Of a stretch of 64,000 bases of DNA, positions 41,000-50,618 are shown in pieces; position 1 is the stretch's first letter, and each line of letters begins with the position of its first letter. This stretch comes from Lewinellaceae bacterium (lineage in GTDB: Bacteria; Bacteroidota; Bacteroidia; Chitinophagales; Saprospiraceae), in assembly GCA_020636045.1 (NCBI GenBank), contig JACJYP010000016.1, positions 1 to 64,000 on the forward strand, in the 5' to 3' direction. The translations under genes were made by a program, and so were the position numbers. The notes beneath the pieces were generated by a model. It was not told where the DNA came from, searched no databases, and saw only the letters and a program-made list of their open reading frames with translations.

Positions 41000-43900
41000 T
41001 TACTTCAAAATCAGTTTTTTCACCCCTGTTCCTTTTTCACTTTCGAGGCGCACGAGGTAAAGTCCGCGCGCCCAGCCGGGCGTGCGCAATTGTATGCGAT
41101 CTGCCCCTGCGGCGAAAACGACCGTTTCGATCAATTGTCCCGAAGCGTTGAAAACGCTTATCCGCGTGTTGGCATCCACCACCTGGCCGGGCACTACCCA
41201 CACGGCATCGCTTGCGGGGTTGGGAAACAGGCTGAAATCCAGCGCATTATCCCCGGGCGAATGGGTGCCGACGCCCTGCGGCAGGATCACAAATTTGGGT
41301 GTGCCGAGGAAACCGCCTTCGCCGTCGCTCACCGTGAAGCGGAACCCGTCGGGTTCGCTGCTCGACCCGTAATCGAAGAAGCGGATCTCGCCCGCATCAA
41401 GGCTGGCCTGTGTAAATTGATCGCCGGGGTGCAGGGTGCCGAAGCCGATCCTGTCCAGCAAGCCGTTTTCAGGCACCGTCAGCAAGGTAAACACGAGTTG
41501 TGCGTGGGTATTGTTCGCATCCTCTGCCAACAGCAGGTCCTGCGTGATGAGCGCATTGGTGCCGGTGGGGATTGACAGGGGATTGTTGTTCACCAGATAC
41601 GGCGGGCTAACGGAGGCCGTCGCGCAGAATTCCAGTTTAAAATTCTGGATGGTCCCGCCGGCGCCCAGCACGTTGTCTTTCACGCGCAGGGTCCAGGTGC
41701 CGGTATTGTCCAGTCCGTAGAAGGGCGACAGGTCGTTCTGCGGCCGGTATATCTGCCCGTTATTAGCCGGCGGACAGGGGAAAGCACTCGGCGCATCATC
41801 GGAAAGACCAAAATTATAGAAGCCGTTGTAGTTGCCGCACTTTTCGCCGAACAGCAATACTTCTACGCCCTGCGGGCTGACGAGGTGCACTTCCAGGTCT
41901 TTGAAAAACTCGTGGTAGCCCTTGAGTTGGCCGACGTTGATATCGCTGATGATGCCACCGGCATTCACGGTGATCTTCGTTTCGATCGTCGGCGTGCCGT
42001 TCGCGGTGATATTCTTTGGCAGGTCGTTGGCCGTAAAACTCTGGCAGTTTTCCGCGAAAGTGGAAAAGAAGTTCGGTCCGCTCCAGTCGCGCGGGCCGCA
42101 TTCATTGCGCGGCCGTACACGCCAGTAGTATGCCGTGCCCTTTTCCAGCAGGAACGGAATTTTGAACGAGTCGATCGGCGTGTCCGTTTTGCTGGCAAGC
42201 ACATTTGTAAAGGACGGATTTTTGGAAAATTCCACGTCGTATGTCTCCGCATCCGGTACGGCGTTCCAGTGCAGCACCTGTGTGAGCAGCTGGTTGTCGG
42301 AGCCGTCCGCCGGTATTTGCAGCGCCAGGCCTGAAAAGTCGTTGGATACCAGGTTCAGGGTAATGGTGCGCACCAGCGGGGTTCCGCCGGCAGGTGTGGC
42401 CACTACATCGAATGAAAAGATGCCCTCTTCCGTTACATTGTTCATATCCACGGTCAGGAATGCGTTTTCGCCGGGCATCAGGTTCGTTTTGTCAAAAGTC
42501 GCCGTTGCCCCGGTCGGAAGATTCCCGTCCAGAGAGAGCGTAACCGGGTCGCTGAATCCAAGCGAGCCCGCGGTCAGGATCTCTGTCCCGAATGCGTCGG
42601 GCAGGCATATCTGCCCTGCGTCGTTGCTGAGGCCGAAAGTGAGGGTCGGCTGCGTCGGTTGCTGTATGCTGAAATTGGCGTTGGAAACGTCGAAGAAAAT
42701 GTTGTCGGCCGCATCGATCCGGACCCGCGCCTTGCTTGTGGGCAGATCGGGCACCTGCACGTACTGGCCGCCGTCGTTGTCCACGCCGGAAGCCAGCGTG
42801 TACGGATAGGTAAGCCCGCCGTCGATGCTCAGCCGGATGTTGACGTTCTTGCAATTCACAGGCGCCTGGTCGGTCTTGGCCACATCCCAGGTTACGTTGA
42901 CATACTCGCCGATCTTCCAGTTTGCGGAAGCGGTATTGGGCGCGGTGACGAGGAAAGGCCCGGCCTCTCCCCAGGCTTTGAATGCTACATCCTTCCAGCC
43001 TACGCCGCCTCCGCCGGGAAGGTTGTCGCGCGCGATCAGGCGAAGCGTAACATCGCGCGTGTATTCCGGCAGGATCTCGGCGTTGTAAACACCGTTGTTG
43101 AGAATGGTGCTCAGGCGCGGGAAGTACCGGTTAGTAGCTGCGCCGGAGGGGTAAGTCCGGAAAATGGCAGAGTTGGCGCTTTCTGTGCCAAGAGGTACTT
43201 CGGGGCCGGTATCCACTTCCTCCCAGACGTATGATAGCACATCCCCGTCCGGGTCCGTGGCACTTCCGTTCACTTCAAAGGGGGTCAGGATGGGGATAAA
43301 AAAGTTGTCTTCGTAAGGTAATGTCACTTCAGGGGGAAAATTGCCGGTGGTGACGCTGCTGCCGCAGTTGCCGCCAGTCCCAAACGTGTAGAACTTGTAA
43401 AACTCTTCTACCGAGCCCGAGTGAAAGTAAAGGTCGGCACCGCCCTGCACGTTGTCGCTGCCACAGGCGCCGGCGTACGACATGATGGTACTGCCGCTAC
43501 CAGGCTCGAACGCAGAGTTGCCGTGTCTGCCCGCACCGCCGCCGCAGCGATTCCAGGTATGGCCGCCGTTGAGTTGGTGGCCTACTTCCTGACCGATGAC
43601 CCCCACGAAGTAGTCGCCGTAATCACCGTTGCCATTGCCGGCCGAACACCCGCCGCCCTTATTGTTGCCGCACACGATGCCGAGGCCCATCGAAACGCCG
43701 ATGGCGCCGCCTATCCCCAGATAACGCGCATAAACGTGCCCGATATCGTGGGAATTAAAATTGCAATACTGGTTCAGCACCGCCTGGTTTTGTCCCGCCC
43801 AATCGAACACCGTCTGCCCCGAATACGGGTCGCTTCCGGGGTTGATGAAGGCTACATTCTGGCTGGCAGCGATCAGTTGCAGGCGAATGTTCACATCGCG

Positions 43901-44659
43901 CTCGAATATGGCATTTACGCGGTCTGTATAGTCTACGATAGCAGCAAACACCAGGTCTTTCGTGCCGCCGTGGTCTTCGCCGAATTCGCCGGTGGCGGCA
44001 GCCACATAGCGGTACACTTTCAATTGGACAGGATCGATCACGACTCCACGTTCTTCAGAGGGGGGAGTATACGGCTCTACCGGAACAGGTTCTGCCGTCG
44101 TGCCGTCTTTAAGCCAGCCATCGCCGAGTTTTGCCGGGTTTTGCCGGGGCAGGTCCGCGCGGTCATACGAAATATAGTATTCATCCTGGCCCCAGGCGTA
44201 TGGCTCTACATATGCAACGCCGAGGTCGGGCTGCAGGATCATGGCGCGGAAGCCGCGCGGAGAATACATGACCCGCACCGTACGGGCAGGATTGCTGACC
44301 GACCGGCCAGCAAATGTCCCGATATCGGGGCGCTGCGCGGCCAGTTCGGGTTCCATAATGGCTGTCCGCCAAATGCTGAACACTTCCGCAGTGCCATCGG
44401 CGAGGGGTATGCTGAGCAGGCACTTTTGCTCGCGGGCGGCCTGCGTGAACTCCCATGGCGCCGCGTTCAGTACGTTTTTCGCAGATTCATAATCGAGTTG
44501 GAACACCTGATACTTTTCCGGAAAATAACTGCGGGTCATGACACCGTTTCTCAGGCTGATCGTTCCCTCGGCTACCGGTTTAAAATAATTGGATGTTTGT
44601 GAGGAGAGGATTGATGCATACAGACAAAATACCGCAATGGCAAGCGTTGATTTTTTCAT
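41000..44659 (-). CDS. Secreted reprolysin-like metallopeptidase paralogue with Gln in the zinc motif
   Basis: A 1,219-residue protein: signal peptide (1-21), a pro-like domain, an M12B-type protease region with QEVGHQLNGGH (357-367) and Met-turn STIMSYAG (Met393). The first zinc ligand, His in HExxHxxGxxH, is Gln357 here (codon CAG at 43589-43591); Glu358, His361 and His367 are kept. Then Ig-like and fibronectin-like domains, a proprotein-convertase P domain (about residues 880-1010), a cadherin-like repeat and a T9SS sorting domain (FSLFPNPASDAVW... GLYLVRLE). Tandem paralogue of the next gene. Catalysis may be lost; substrate binding may remain. An ATG three codons upstream is possible. 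Confidence 0.85.
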   Translation of the reverse strand: MKKSTLAIAVFCLYASILSSQTSNYFKPVAEGTISLRNGVMTRSYFPEKYQVFQLDYESAKNVLNAAPWEFTQAAREQKCLLSIPLADGTAEVFSIWRTAIMEPELAAQRPDIGTFAGRSVSNPARTVRVMYSPRGFRAMILQPDLGVAYVEPYAWGQDEYYISYDRADLPRQNPAKLGDGWLKDGTTAEPVPVEPYTPPSEERGVVIDPVQLKVYRYVAAATGEFGEDHGGTKDLVFAAIVDYTDRVNAIFERDVNIRLQLIAASQNVAFINPGSDPYSGQTVFDWAGQNQAVLNQYCNFNSHDIGHVYARYLGIGGAIGVSMGLGIVCGNNKGGGCSAGNGNGDYGDYFVGVIGQEVGHQLNGGHTWNRCGGGAGRHGNSAFEPGSGSTIMSYAGACGSDNVQGGADLYFHSGSVEEFYKFYTFGTGGNCGSSVTTGNFPPEVTLPYEDNFFIPILTPFEVNGSATDPDGDVLSYVWEEVDTGPEVPLGTESANSAIFRTYPSGAATNRYFPRLSTILNNGVYNAEILPEYTRDVTLRLIARDNLPGGGGVGWKDVAFKAWGEAGPFLVTAPNTASANWKIGEYVNVTWDVAKTDQAPVNCKNVNIRLSIDGGLTYPYTLASGVDNDGGQYVQVPDLPTSKARVRIDAADNIFFDVSNANFSIQQPTQPTLTFGLSNDAGQICLPDAFGTEILTAGSLGFSDPVTLSLDGNLPTGATATFDKTNLMPGENAFLTVDMNNVTEEGIFSFDVVATPAGGTPLVRTITLNLVSNDFSGLALQIPADGSDNQLLTQVLHWNAVPDAETYDVEFSKNPSFTNVLASKTDTPIDSFKIPFLLEKGTAYYWRVRPRNECGPRDWSGPNFFSTFAENCQSFTANDLPKNITANGTPTIETKITVNAGGIISDINVGQLKGYHEFFKDLEVHLVSPQGVEVLLFGEKCGNYNGFYNFGLSDDAPSAFPCPPANNGQIYRPQNDLSPFYGLDNTGTWTLRVKDNVLGAGGTIQNFKLEFCATASVSPPYLVNNNPLSIPTGTNALITQDLLLAEDANNTHAQLVFTLLTVPENGLLDRIGFGTLHPGDQFTQASLDAGEIRFFDYGSSSEPDGFRFTVSDGEGGFLGTPKFVILPQGVGTHSPGDNALDFSLFPNPASDAVWVVPGQVVDANTRISVFNASGQLIETVVFAAGADRIQLRTPGWARGLYLVRLESEKGTGVKKLILK

Positions 44660-44833
44660 GATAAGCACGTTAATAACATGGAGCGTTTATATCGATGGTC
44701 TAGCGGGATGAAATAAAATCGGAGGATCCGGGCGCCTGAGCAGGCTTTTTTAACGCCTTGAAATCAAGGAATTGTGGTTTGCTCAGGACATCCAGACCCT
44801 CCGGTAGAAATTTTCGGAAGGGTTTACGGGCAA

Positions 44834-47800
44834 TTAACGCACGACGATCTTTTTAACGCCGCGCGCCTCGTCGTTCTGCACCGAAACGGCATAAACGCCT
44901 TCGGGCAGGCCGGCAATGTCGAGCGTCAATACGGTGGCGCCCTGCGGAAGCATCCAGCTGCGCAGTTGCTGGCCTGCTGCGTTGAAGAGCGTCACATGGC
45001 TGTCGCTGCCCAGCGCTTCGGCCACGGACAGACGTATAAACGAATGTGCGGGGTTGGGCGCCAGTTCGAAAGCGACATCGTTCACAGGGTTCGTCGTGCC
45101 GACCGGCAGGGGCTGGATGTCGAAAGTGCCGCTTACCAGTCCGCCTTCTCCGTCGGTGGCGGAAAAATCGAAATGTTCCATGTCCGAACTGATCCCGTAG
45201 TCGTAGTAGCGGATCGCGCCGTTGTCGATATCGGCTTGTGTAAACTGGTCGCCGGGTTGCAGCGGATTGCTGCCCGATTTGCGCAGATCGCCGTTGGCCG
45301 GCACCGACATCAGGGTGAAGGTCAGTTCGGCGGGGCCGTTGTTGGGATCGTCCACTTTCAGCAGGTCGGTGCTGACGGCGCCGTTTCCGCCGGGGGTGAC
45401 CTGCAACAGGTTGTTGTTGACGAGGAAGGGCGCATTCAAAGCCACGCCGGAGCAGAGTTCCAGTTCAAAGGCTGTCAGTTGCCCGCTCGAACCGTTCACA
45501 TTATCTTTTACACGCAAGGTCCAGATGCCTGCGGCGTCCTGGCCGTTTATAGCGCTGAGAGGCTGTGCCGGCACATAGAGGTTGCCGTTGTTGGCAGGGC
45601 ATGGGAATCCGGCACTGCCGCTGTCGTCAAAGCCGATATTGAAGTTGCCGCTGGTGCCGCCGCATTTATCGGTGAAAAGCAAAACGTCGATACCTGTCGG
45701 GCTGATCAGGTGTACTTCCAGTTCCTTGAAAAACTGGTGACTGCCTGCCACCTTTTTCACGTTAACGTCGCTGACCGCGCCGCCGGTGGAAATCGTAATT
45801 TTTGATTCAACCGTCGATACGCTGGTCGGAATGATTTTAGGCAGATCGCTGGCTGTGCTGGAAAAGCAGTTCTGTATGCGCGTAACGAATACATAGGTTT
45901 TGGTCCAGTTGCCTGCGCCGCAGTCATTGATCGGGCGCACGCGCCAGTAGCACACGGTGCCGTCGCCCAGGTTGGTCGGCACTTTAAACGAATCGGGGAT
46001 CACGTTGATATTGGTCGCGAGGATCGTCGCCGGCTCGAAAGAGGGGCTGCTGGCCACCTGCACTTCGTATTTGTCGGCGTCAACAATACCGTTCCAGAAA
46101 AGGGTGGGAGCAAAATCCACGTTTTGCGCGCCGTTGACAGGAGTCTCAAGCGCCAGCGCCGAAAAGTCGTTTTTGACTACGGTGATGGTTACAGTCGACG
46201 ATTTGACGCTGCCGTTGGCAGTGCCTTCCACGTTGAGATCGAAAGTGCCTTCCTGCGGGTTGGCGCCAAAATCGATCTTCAGGGTCGTGGCCTGGCCCGG
46301 CATAACCGGGTTGGGGGTGAAGGTCGCCGTGGCGCCGGCAGGCAATCCCGTAGCGCTAAAGGTGATCGGGTCGGTTGAACCGTTGCCGTCGTCCGTGCTG
46401 ATCTCGAGGGTATATTCGGCAGGCAGGCAGGCCTGATCCTTCAGAGAAGCCGGGCAGAACGAAAATGCCGCGAGCGTAGGCTGCTGAATTTTGAAATTGG
46501 AATTGGAAACGTCGAAGAAAATGTTGTCGGCTGCTTCGATGCGTATGCGCGCGCCGGAAGTAGCGTTGTCGGGCACTTGTATGCAGTACCTTCCGATATT
46601 GGGCACGCCGGAAGCCAGAACAATAGGGAAACTGTTACCTGCATTGGTGCTCAGCAAGATGTTCACCGTCTTGCAGTTGACCGGCGCTACATCCGTGTTG
46701 GCTACATCCCAGGTCACGGTTTGGTATTCGCCGACGTTCCAGGTCACGGTATTGGTGTTGGGATACATCACGCGGAACGGACCGGCTGTGTAAGTCGATT
46801 TGAATTTGATCTCGGCCCAGTCCACGCCGCCGCCGCCGGTCCGGTTGTCGCGTACGGTCATGCGGAAGGTGAAATTGCGCGTGGTGTCTGGCAGTACTTC
46901 GGAGTTGGACGAGCCGCCGGAAAGCACGAGTTGCAGGCGCGGGAAGATGCGCGTGGGGGTTGAAACCGGCTCGTACGAGCGGAAAGCGGGTGCGTTGCCG
47001 ATGGGGCTGCCCAATTGCGACACGGGGCCCAGATCGTATTCTTCCCAGCAGTAAGTCAGCGGGTCTCCGTCGGGGTCGCTGCCCGAGCCGGTGAGCTGGA
47101 AGGGCGTCAGGATCGGGATGCTCAGGTTGTTGGGAATGGAAATGGTCGCATCGGGCGGATTGTTAGTGGTGGTCATCGAAGTGCCGCAGGTATTGCCTTC
47201 GCCTTGTGCGACAAAATTCTGCACCTGCAGGATGCTGGCGATGTGATAATAGGGATCGTTGTCGCCCTGTACGTTGTTGCCGCCGGAGCAGGAGCCTGCG
47301 TATGACATGATCGTGCTGCCGCTACCAGGCTCGTAGGCAGTGCCTGCGGCCAGTTGGTCGTCGTTGGGCGGGCAGTTGCTCCAGGTATGGCTTCCGGAGA
47401 GCTGGTGGCACATTTCGTGTGCTGCTACGAGGTAAAAATATTCGGTGGCGGGGTTGCTGGCAGAGGAGCAGCCACGGCCTTTGGTGACATTGTTGCAGGT
47501 ACGTCCGCTAACGACGCCTACCTGATTGCCCGTTACGTATTGGGCGAACACGTGACCCACATCGTAACTGCCTACGCCGATGATCGGGTTGATCGCTCCC
47601 GGGTTCTGGCTCATCCAGTCGCCTACGGTATCGCCGGTGTAGGGGTCGGTATTCTTGTCAAGGAAGATGATCTGATCGTTGTTTGCAATCACTTCAAAGC
47701 GCACATCGAGATCGCGTTCCAGGAGCATATTGATGAATTCCATCGCAATATTGATCGCAGAAAGGGCCAGTTGCGCGGTGCCTCCGAAAAACTCAGTGTA

Positions 47801-48475
47801 TTCACCTTTGGCGGCAATGGCGGCACGGTATTTTTTCAGTTGAACAGGAGCGCTGCCGCGGTCGGCTACCGCCTGGTCGGCGATCAGGGAAGCCGGGTCG
47901 AACAGCACGTCGTCAGTGACGCCGCAAGCGACCGCCTGACCAGTACCCATGTCGTTGGGCAGGTCTTTCAGCCGGTAGGCCATGTAAAATTTCTGCTGGT
48001 TGTCGGCATAGGGTCGAACCGACTGCACGGCGCCGGTGGTGGCGTCGGCCATGAAAGCGTGAAAGCCGGTATATCCAACTCCAAGGCGGACGATATCGCC
48101 CGAACCGTCGGCGGCAACGCCGGCATAATTGCGGATCTCCGGGTATTTGGCATAGAGTTCGGGCGCCATGATCGGCGATTCCCAAACTTTGTAACGGCGT
48201 ACCGAACCGTCGGCTTGAGGCAGGTCAAGCATCAGGGGATGTTGTTCGGCCGCTGCGCTGAATTCCATCGGCGCCTGTTGCAGCACCGTGCGGAGGTTGG
48301 CATAGTCGAGTTGGAAGGTCTTGCTGGCTACCGGTTGCAAGCTGCGCTTGGCGTCGGCAGGCAGGTTCATGGATTCCGGCGCGACCGGCTTCCACGGATT
48401 GAACGTATTGGTCTGGGCTGTCAGCGAGGTCAGCAACCCGAACGTCAGGATGATCGTGGTGAAAAATTGGCGCAT
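44834..48475 (-). CDS. Secreted reprolysin-like metallopeptidase with P domain and T9SS sorting domain
   Basis: A 1,213-residue protein with the same order of domains as its neighbour: signal peptide (1-20), pro-like domain, M12B-type protease with intact HEMCHQLSGSH (His353, Glu354, His357, His363) and Met-turn at Met390, Ig/fibronectin-like region, a P domain (starting SSTASDLPKIIPTSVSTVE), a cadherin-like region (PFLVNNNLLQVTPGGNGAV) and a T9SS domain (FELAPNPAHSFIRLSV, GLPEGVYAVSVQ). It probably digests extracellular protein after T9SS export. The start at 48475 places the signal peptide at the N-terminus; the longer frame is rejected. 174 bp separates it from the paralogue. Confidence 0.9.
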   Translation of the reverse strand: MRQFFTTIILTFGLLTSLTAQTNTFNPWKPVAPESMNLPADAKRSLQPVASKTFQLDYANLRTVLQQAPMEFSAAAEQHPLMLDLPQADGSVRRYKVWESPIMAPELYAKYPEIRNYAGVAADGSGDIVRLGVGYTGFHAFMADATTGAVQSVRPYADNQQKFYMAYRLKDLPNDMGTGQAVACGVTDDVLFDPASLIADQAVADRGSAPVQLKKYRAAIAAKGEYTEFFGGTAQLALSAINIAMEFINMLLERDLDVRFEVIANNDQIIFLDKNTDPYTGDTVGDWMSQNPGAINPIIGVGSYDVGHVFAQYVTGNQVGVVSGRTCNNVTKGRGCSSASNPATEYFYLVAAHEMCHQLSGSHTWSNCPPNDDQLAAGTAYEPGSGSTIMSYAGSCSGGNNVQGDNDPYYHIASILQVQNFVAQGEGNTCGTSMTTTNNPPDATISIPNNLSIPILTPFQLTGSGSDPDGDPLTYCWEEYDLGPVSQLGSPIGNAPAFRSYEPVSTPTRIFPRLQLVLSGGSSNSEVLPDTTRNFTFRMTVRDNRTGGGGVDWAEIKFKSTYTAGPFRVMYPNTNTVTWNVGEYQTVTWDVANTDVAPVNCKTVNILLSTNAGNSFPIVLASGVPNIGRYCIQVPDNATSGARIRIEAADNIFFDVSNSNFKIQQPTLAAFSFCPASLKDQACLPAEYTLEISTDDGNGSTDPITFSATGLPAGATATFTPNPVMPGQATTLKIDFGANPQEGTFDLNVEGTANGSVKSSTVTITVVKNDFSALALETPVNGAQNVDFAPTLFWNGIVDADKYEVQVASSPSFEPATILATNINVIPDSFKVPTNLGDGTVCYWRVRPINDCGAGNWTKTYVFVTRIQNCFSSTASDLPKIIPTSVSTVESKITISTGGAVSDVNVKKVAGSHQFFKELEVHLISPTGIDVLLFTDKCGGTSGNFNIGFDDSGSAGFPCPANNGNLYVPAQPLSAINGQDAAGIWTLRVKDNVNGSSGQLTAFELELCSGVALNAPFLVNNNLLQVTPGGNGAVSTDLLKVDDPNNGPAELTFTLMSVPANGDLRKSGSNPLQPGDQFTQADIDNGAIRYYDYGISSDMEHFDFSATDGEGGLVSGTFDIQPLPVGTTNPVNDVAFELAPNPAHSFIRLSVAEALGSDSHVTLFNAAGQQLRSWMLPQGATVLTLDIAGLPEGVYAVSVQNDEARGVKKIVVR

Positions 48476-48703
48476 GGTCAATTGTTTATTAGCCGGCTGG
48501 ACTTCCGGTGAGGAAGAGCGGCGTGTTGTTAATTTGTTTGAAGTCGTTGGCAAGACGTGATGATTTGTCCGGATAAATGGTGATCGGGGAGCGGAACAAA
48601 GGATCGGCGGTTGAGACACAATGTTTATCAGGATCACAAAAATCGAAAGTTTAACATTTGTGGCGGCCTGATTTTGGACAATTTGCTTAAATATGACGAA
48701 GCT

Positions 48704-49336
48704 TCACAGTACCCGTGCCATCAGAACAAGGCCAAAAAGCACCAGAATGAAGCCGATGCTGCGCTGAACCCATTGGGTATGGCGGGGTGTCAGAAAACAC
48801 CGGATGCGCTTTGCTGCATACGCTTTCAGGGTGTCGGTGATCACCAGGGTGCCCAGCATGCCGCCGAAAAACAGCAGCAACTCGCGGGTGCCCCAGCCGC
48901 CGGGTATCAGAACCGCTCCGGCAATGCCGATCCAGAAAAAAACAGTAAAAGGGTTCACGGTGTTCAGCAAAAAGCCCTTCATCCAGTACTGAAAATAACT
49001 GCGCTGCCGGCGGGCAGGCGCGGCACGCTCGTATTGCGGATCTTCGCTCGCAGCGGTTTTTTTTATAAAAAGATTGCCGATGCCAAAGGCTACAAGCAAC
49101 ATGCCGCCCGCCAACCCTGCCCAAACCTTGAAATTCGGCAGCGCCGTCACCGCAGCCATGGTCTCCATGCCGTATTGCACCGCAATGACGTACAACACAT
49201 CGCTGAACCAGATGCCTCCCGCCACCGCCAGTCCGGCCCTGAACCCGCGCTCTATGCCCGCCTGCAGGATCGCAAAAAGCAGGGGGCCAACCATAAAACT
49301 AAGCGAAAGCCCGAGAAAAATGCCCTGTATCAACAT
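48704..49336 (-). CDS. LysE family amino-acid exporter
   Basis: A 210-residue membrane protein with about six hydrophobic helices and the LysE/RhtB signature: QGIFLGLSLSFMVGPLLFAILQAGIERGFRAG at the N-terminus (GPxxF motif), then LAGGMLLVAFGIGNLF, the WMKGFLLNTVNPFTVFFWIG block and the C-terminal pair of helices. It exports amino acids or related metabolites. An ATG 13 codons upstream is less likely. A minus-strand TACTTTTG (49358-49365) lies close upstream. No regulator adjoins it. Confidence 0.87.
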   Translation of the reverse strand: MLIQGIFLGLSLSFMVGPLLFAILQAGIERGFRAGLAVAGGIWFSDVLYVIAVQYGMETMAAVTALPNFKVWAGLAGGMLLVAFGIGNLFIKKTAASEDPQYERAAPARRQRSYFQYWMKGFLLNTVNPFTVFFWIGIAGAVLIPGGWGTRELLLFFGGMLGTLVITDTLKAYAAKRIRCFLTPRHTQWVQRSIGFILVLFGLVLMARVL

Positions 49337-49513
49337 AATTGAAGCCGGTTCGGCGGGCAAAAGTAAACAATACATGCAGCATATCTTTGCCGGCCCGGCA
49401 GCTTGCTCACCTGCACCGTTTGTCTTTCACATGACTTTTGCCGGCACTTGCATTCCCCGGGGGCGTGGAAAACTGCAAAGACGCCGTTCATTTGTATAAA
49501 AAATCCTCATGCT

Positions 49514-50290
49514 ATGAAACATACTACCCTGTTGCTGTTACTGCTCGCATGCTGCGCCTGCGCAAATGACAGGGACTCTGAAGCCGCTGAAGATCAACGG
49601 ATTGATCTGGTCCGGGCCGTAGAATCTGCGCATAAAAAAGCGGAATTTCAGTCCCATCAAACGGTTTCCTTCGACGTGTCGCTCAACTGGAACGGCAAGC
49701 CGGCCATGAAAGCAACGGTATTGCAGCGCACCGACGGTACCCGCATACGGGTGCGCAAGCAAAACGGCAGCGATATCCTGTTCGACGGGCAATCGCACTG
49801 GCTCGCCCCGGCCGGTCAGGACGATCCGAGGGCCCGTTTTGATCTTTTTACCTGGCATTATTTCTTCTGCCTGCCCTGGAAACTGTCGGACCCCGGCACG
49901 CAATGGCAGCCGCTTCCCGATCGCTTCCTCGAAGGGCGGGAGTGCCGGGCGGGTCGCCTGAGTTTCACGCCCGGCACCGGCGATGCACCCGACGACTGGT
50001 ATCTCGTATTTTCCGATAAAAAACAGGGCCTTGTCAGTGGCGCCGTGTACATTGTAACCTACGGCGGAAAGGACGTGGAAGCCGCAGAAAAGCACCCGCA
50101 CGCCATCATTTACAGCGATTACCGCCCTGAAACGGGCATCCCCGTCGCACATACCTGGACCTTCTACGGCTGGGATACCGACAGCCTCGACAAAAAGGAA
50201 GCACTCGGTACGGGAGAGATCAGCAACGTGCGTTTCTCCGACGAAAAACCGCAGGATTTTGCAGTGCCGGCCGGTGCTGTGAAAATATGA
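49514..50290 (+). CDS. Lipoprotein resembling DUF6503 / LolA-like
   Basis: A 258-residue lipoprotein (signal LLLLLLACC; lipid Cys near residue 14 or 17). The mature part is beta-rich with alternating VSFDVSLNWNGKPAMKATVLQR and DGTRIRVRKQNGSDILFDGQSHW, then a tryptophan/glycine-rich tail. The layout fits the LolA/LppX-like half-barrel families found in Bacteroidota (DUF6503-type). A TATCTTTG -7 element lies at 49382-49389 but 125 bp away. Divergent from the LysE gene. Confidence 0.7.
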   Translation: MKHTTLLLLLLACCACANDRDSEAAEDQRIDLVRAVESAHKKAEFQSHQTVSFDVSLNWNGKPAMKATVLQRTDGTRIRVRKQNGSDILFDGQSHWLAPAGQDDPRARFDLFTWHYFFCLPWKLSDPGTQWQPLPDRFLEGRECRAGRLSFTPGTGDAPDDWYLVFSDKKQGLVSGAVYIVTYGGKDVEAAEKHPHAIIYSDYRPETGIPVAHTWTFYGWDTDSLDKKEALGTGEISNVRFSDEKPQDFAVPAGAVKI

Positions 50291-50618
50291 CGCGTATTGA
50301 AGCTCTGAAAAGTATTCCGGGGCTCGTGCGTACAAGTTGTTGAATTGCACTACCTTTGTCCGAAATTCACCCACCGGTGTTTGTCCGCCCTGGACAACAA
50401 GTTTCTGGGAATGCGCCCGTACCGCTTTGTTTGCGGGTTTTTTACAAGCATTCCGATGCGCTTGCCCCATGAAGGGTGCGTCCTCAGACGCCCCGCCGCG
50501 TACGAAACCGGAATATCTGTATGCCGGAACCGTTTTTCCGTAGCCGACCCGTCTGCTTCATGCAGATAAGTCGAGAGTGTTGTGGTGCGCAACCGGCTTT
50601 AACACACATTATTGACAA
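50291..50618. other. Gene-free interval before the second DEAD-box gene
   Basis: Only short shadow frames were seen. A TACCTTTG -7-like element lies at 50351-50358 but without a -33 element at the right distance; a small TTGTCC...GGACAA hairpin lies near 50379-50397. No clear regulatory RNA was recognised. Confidence 0.5.
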
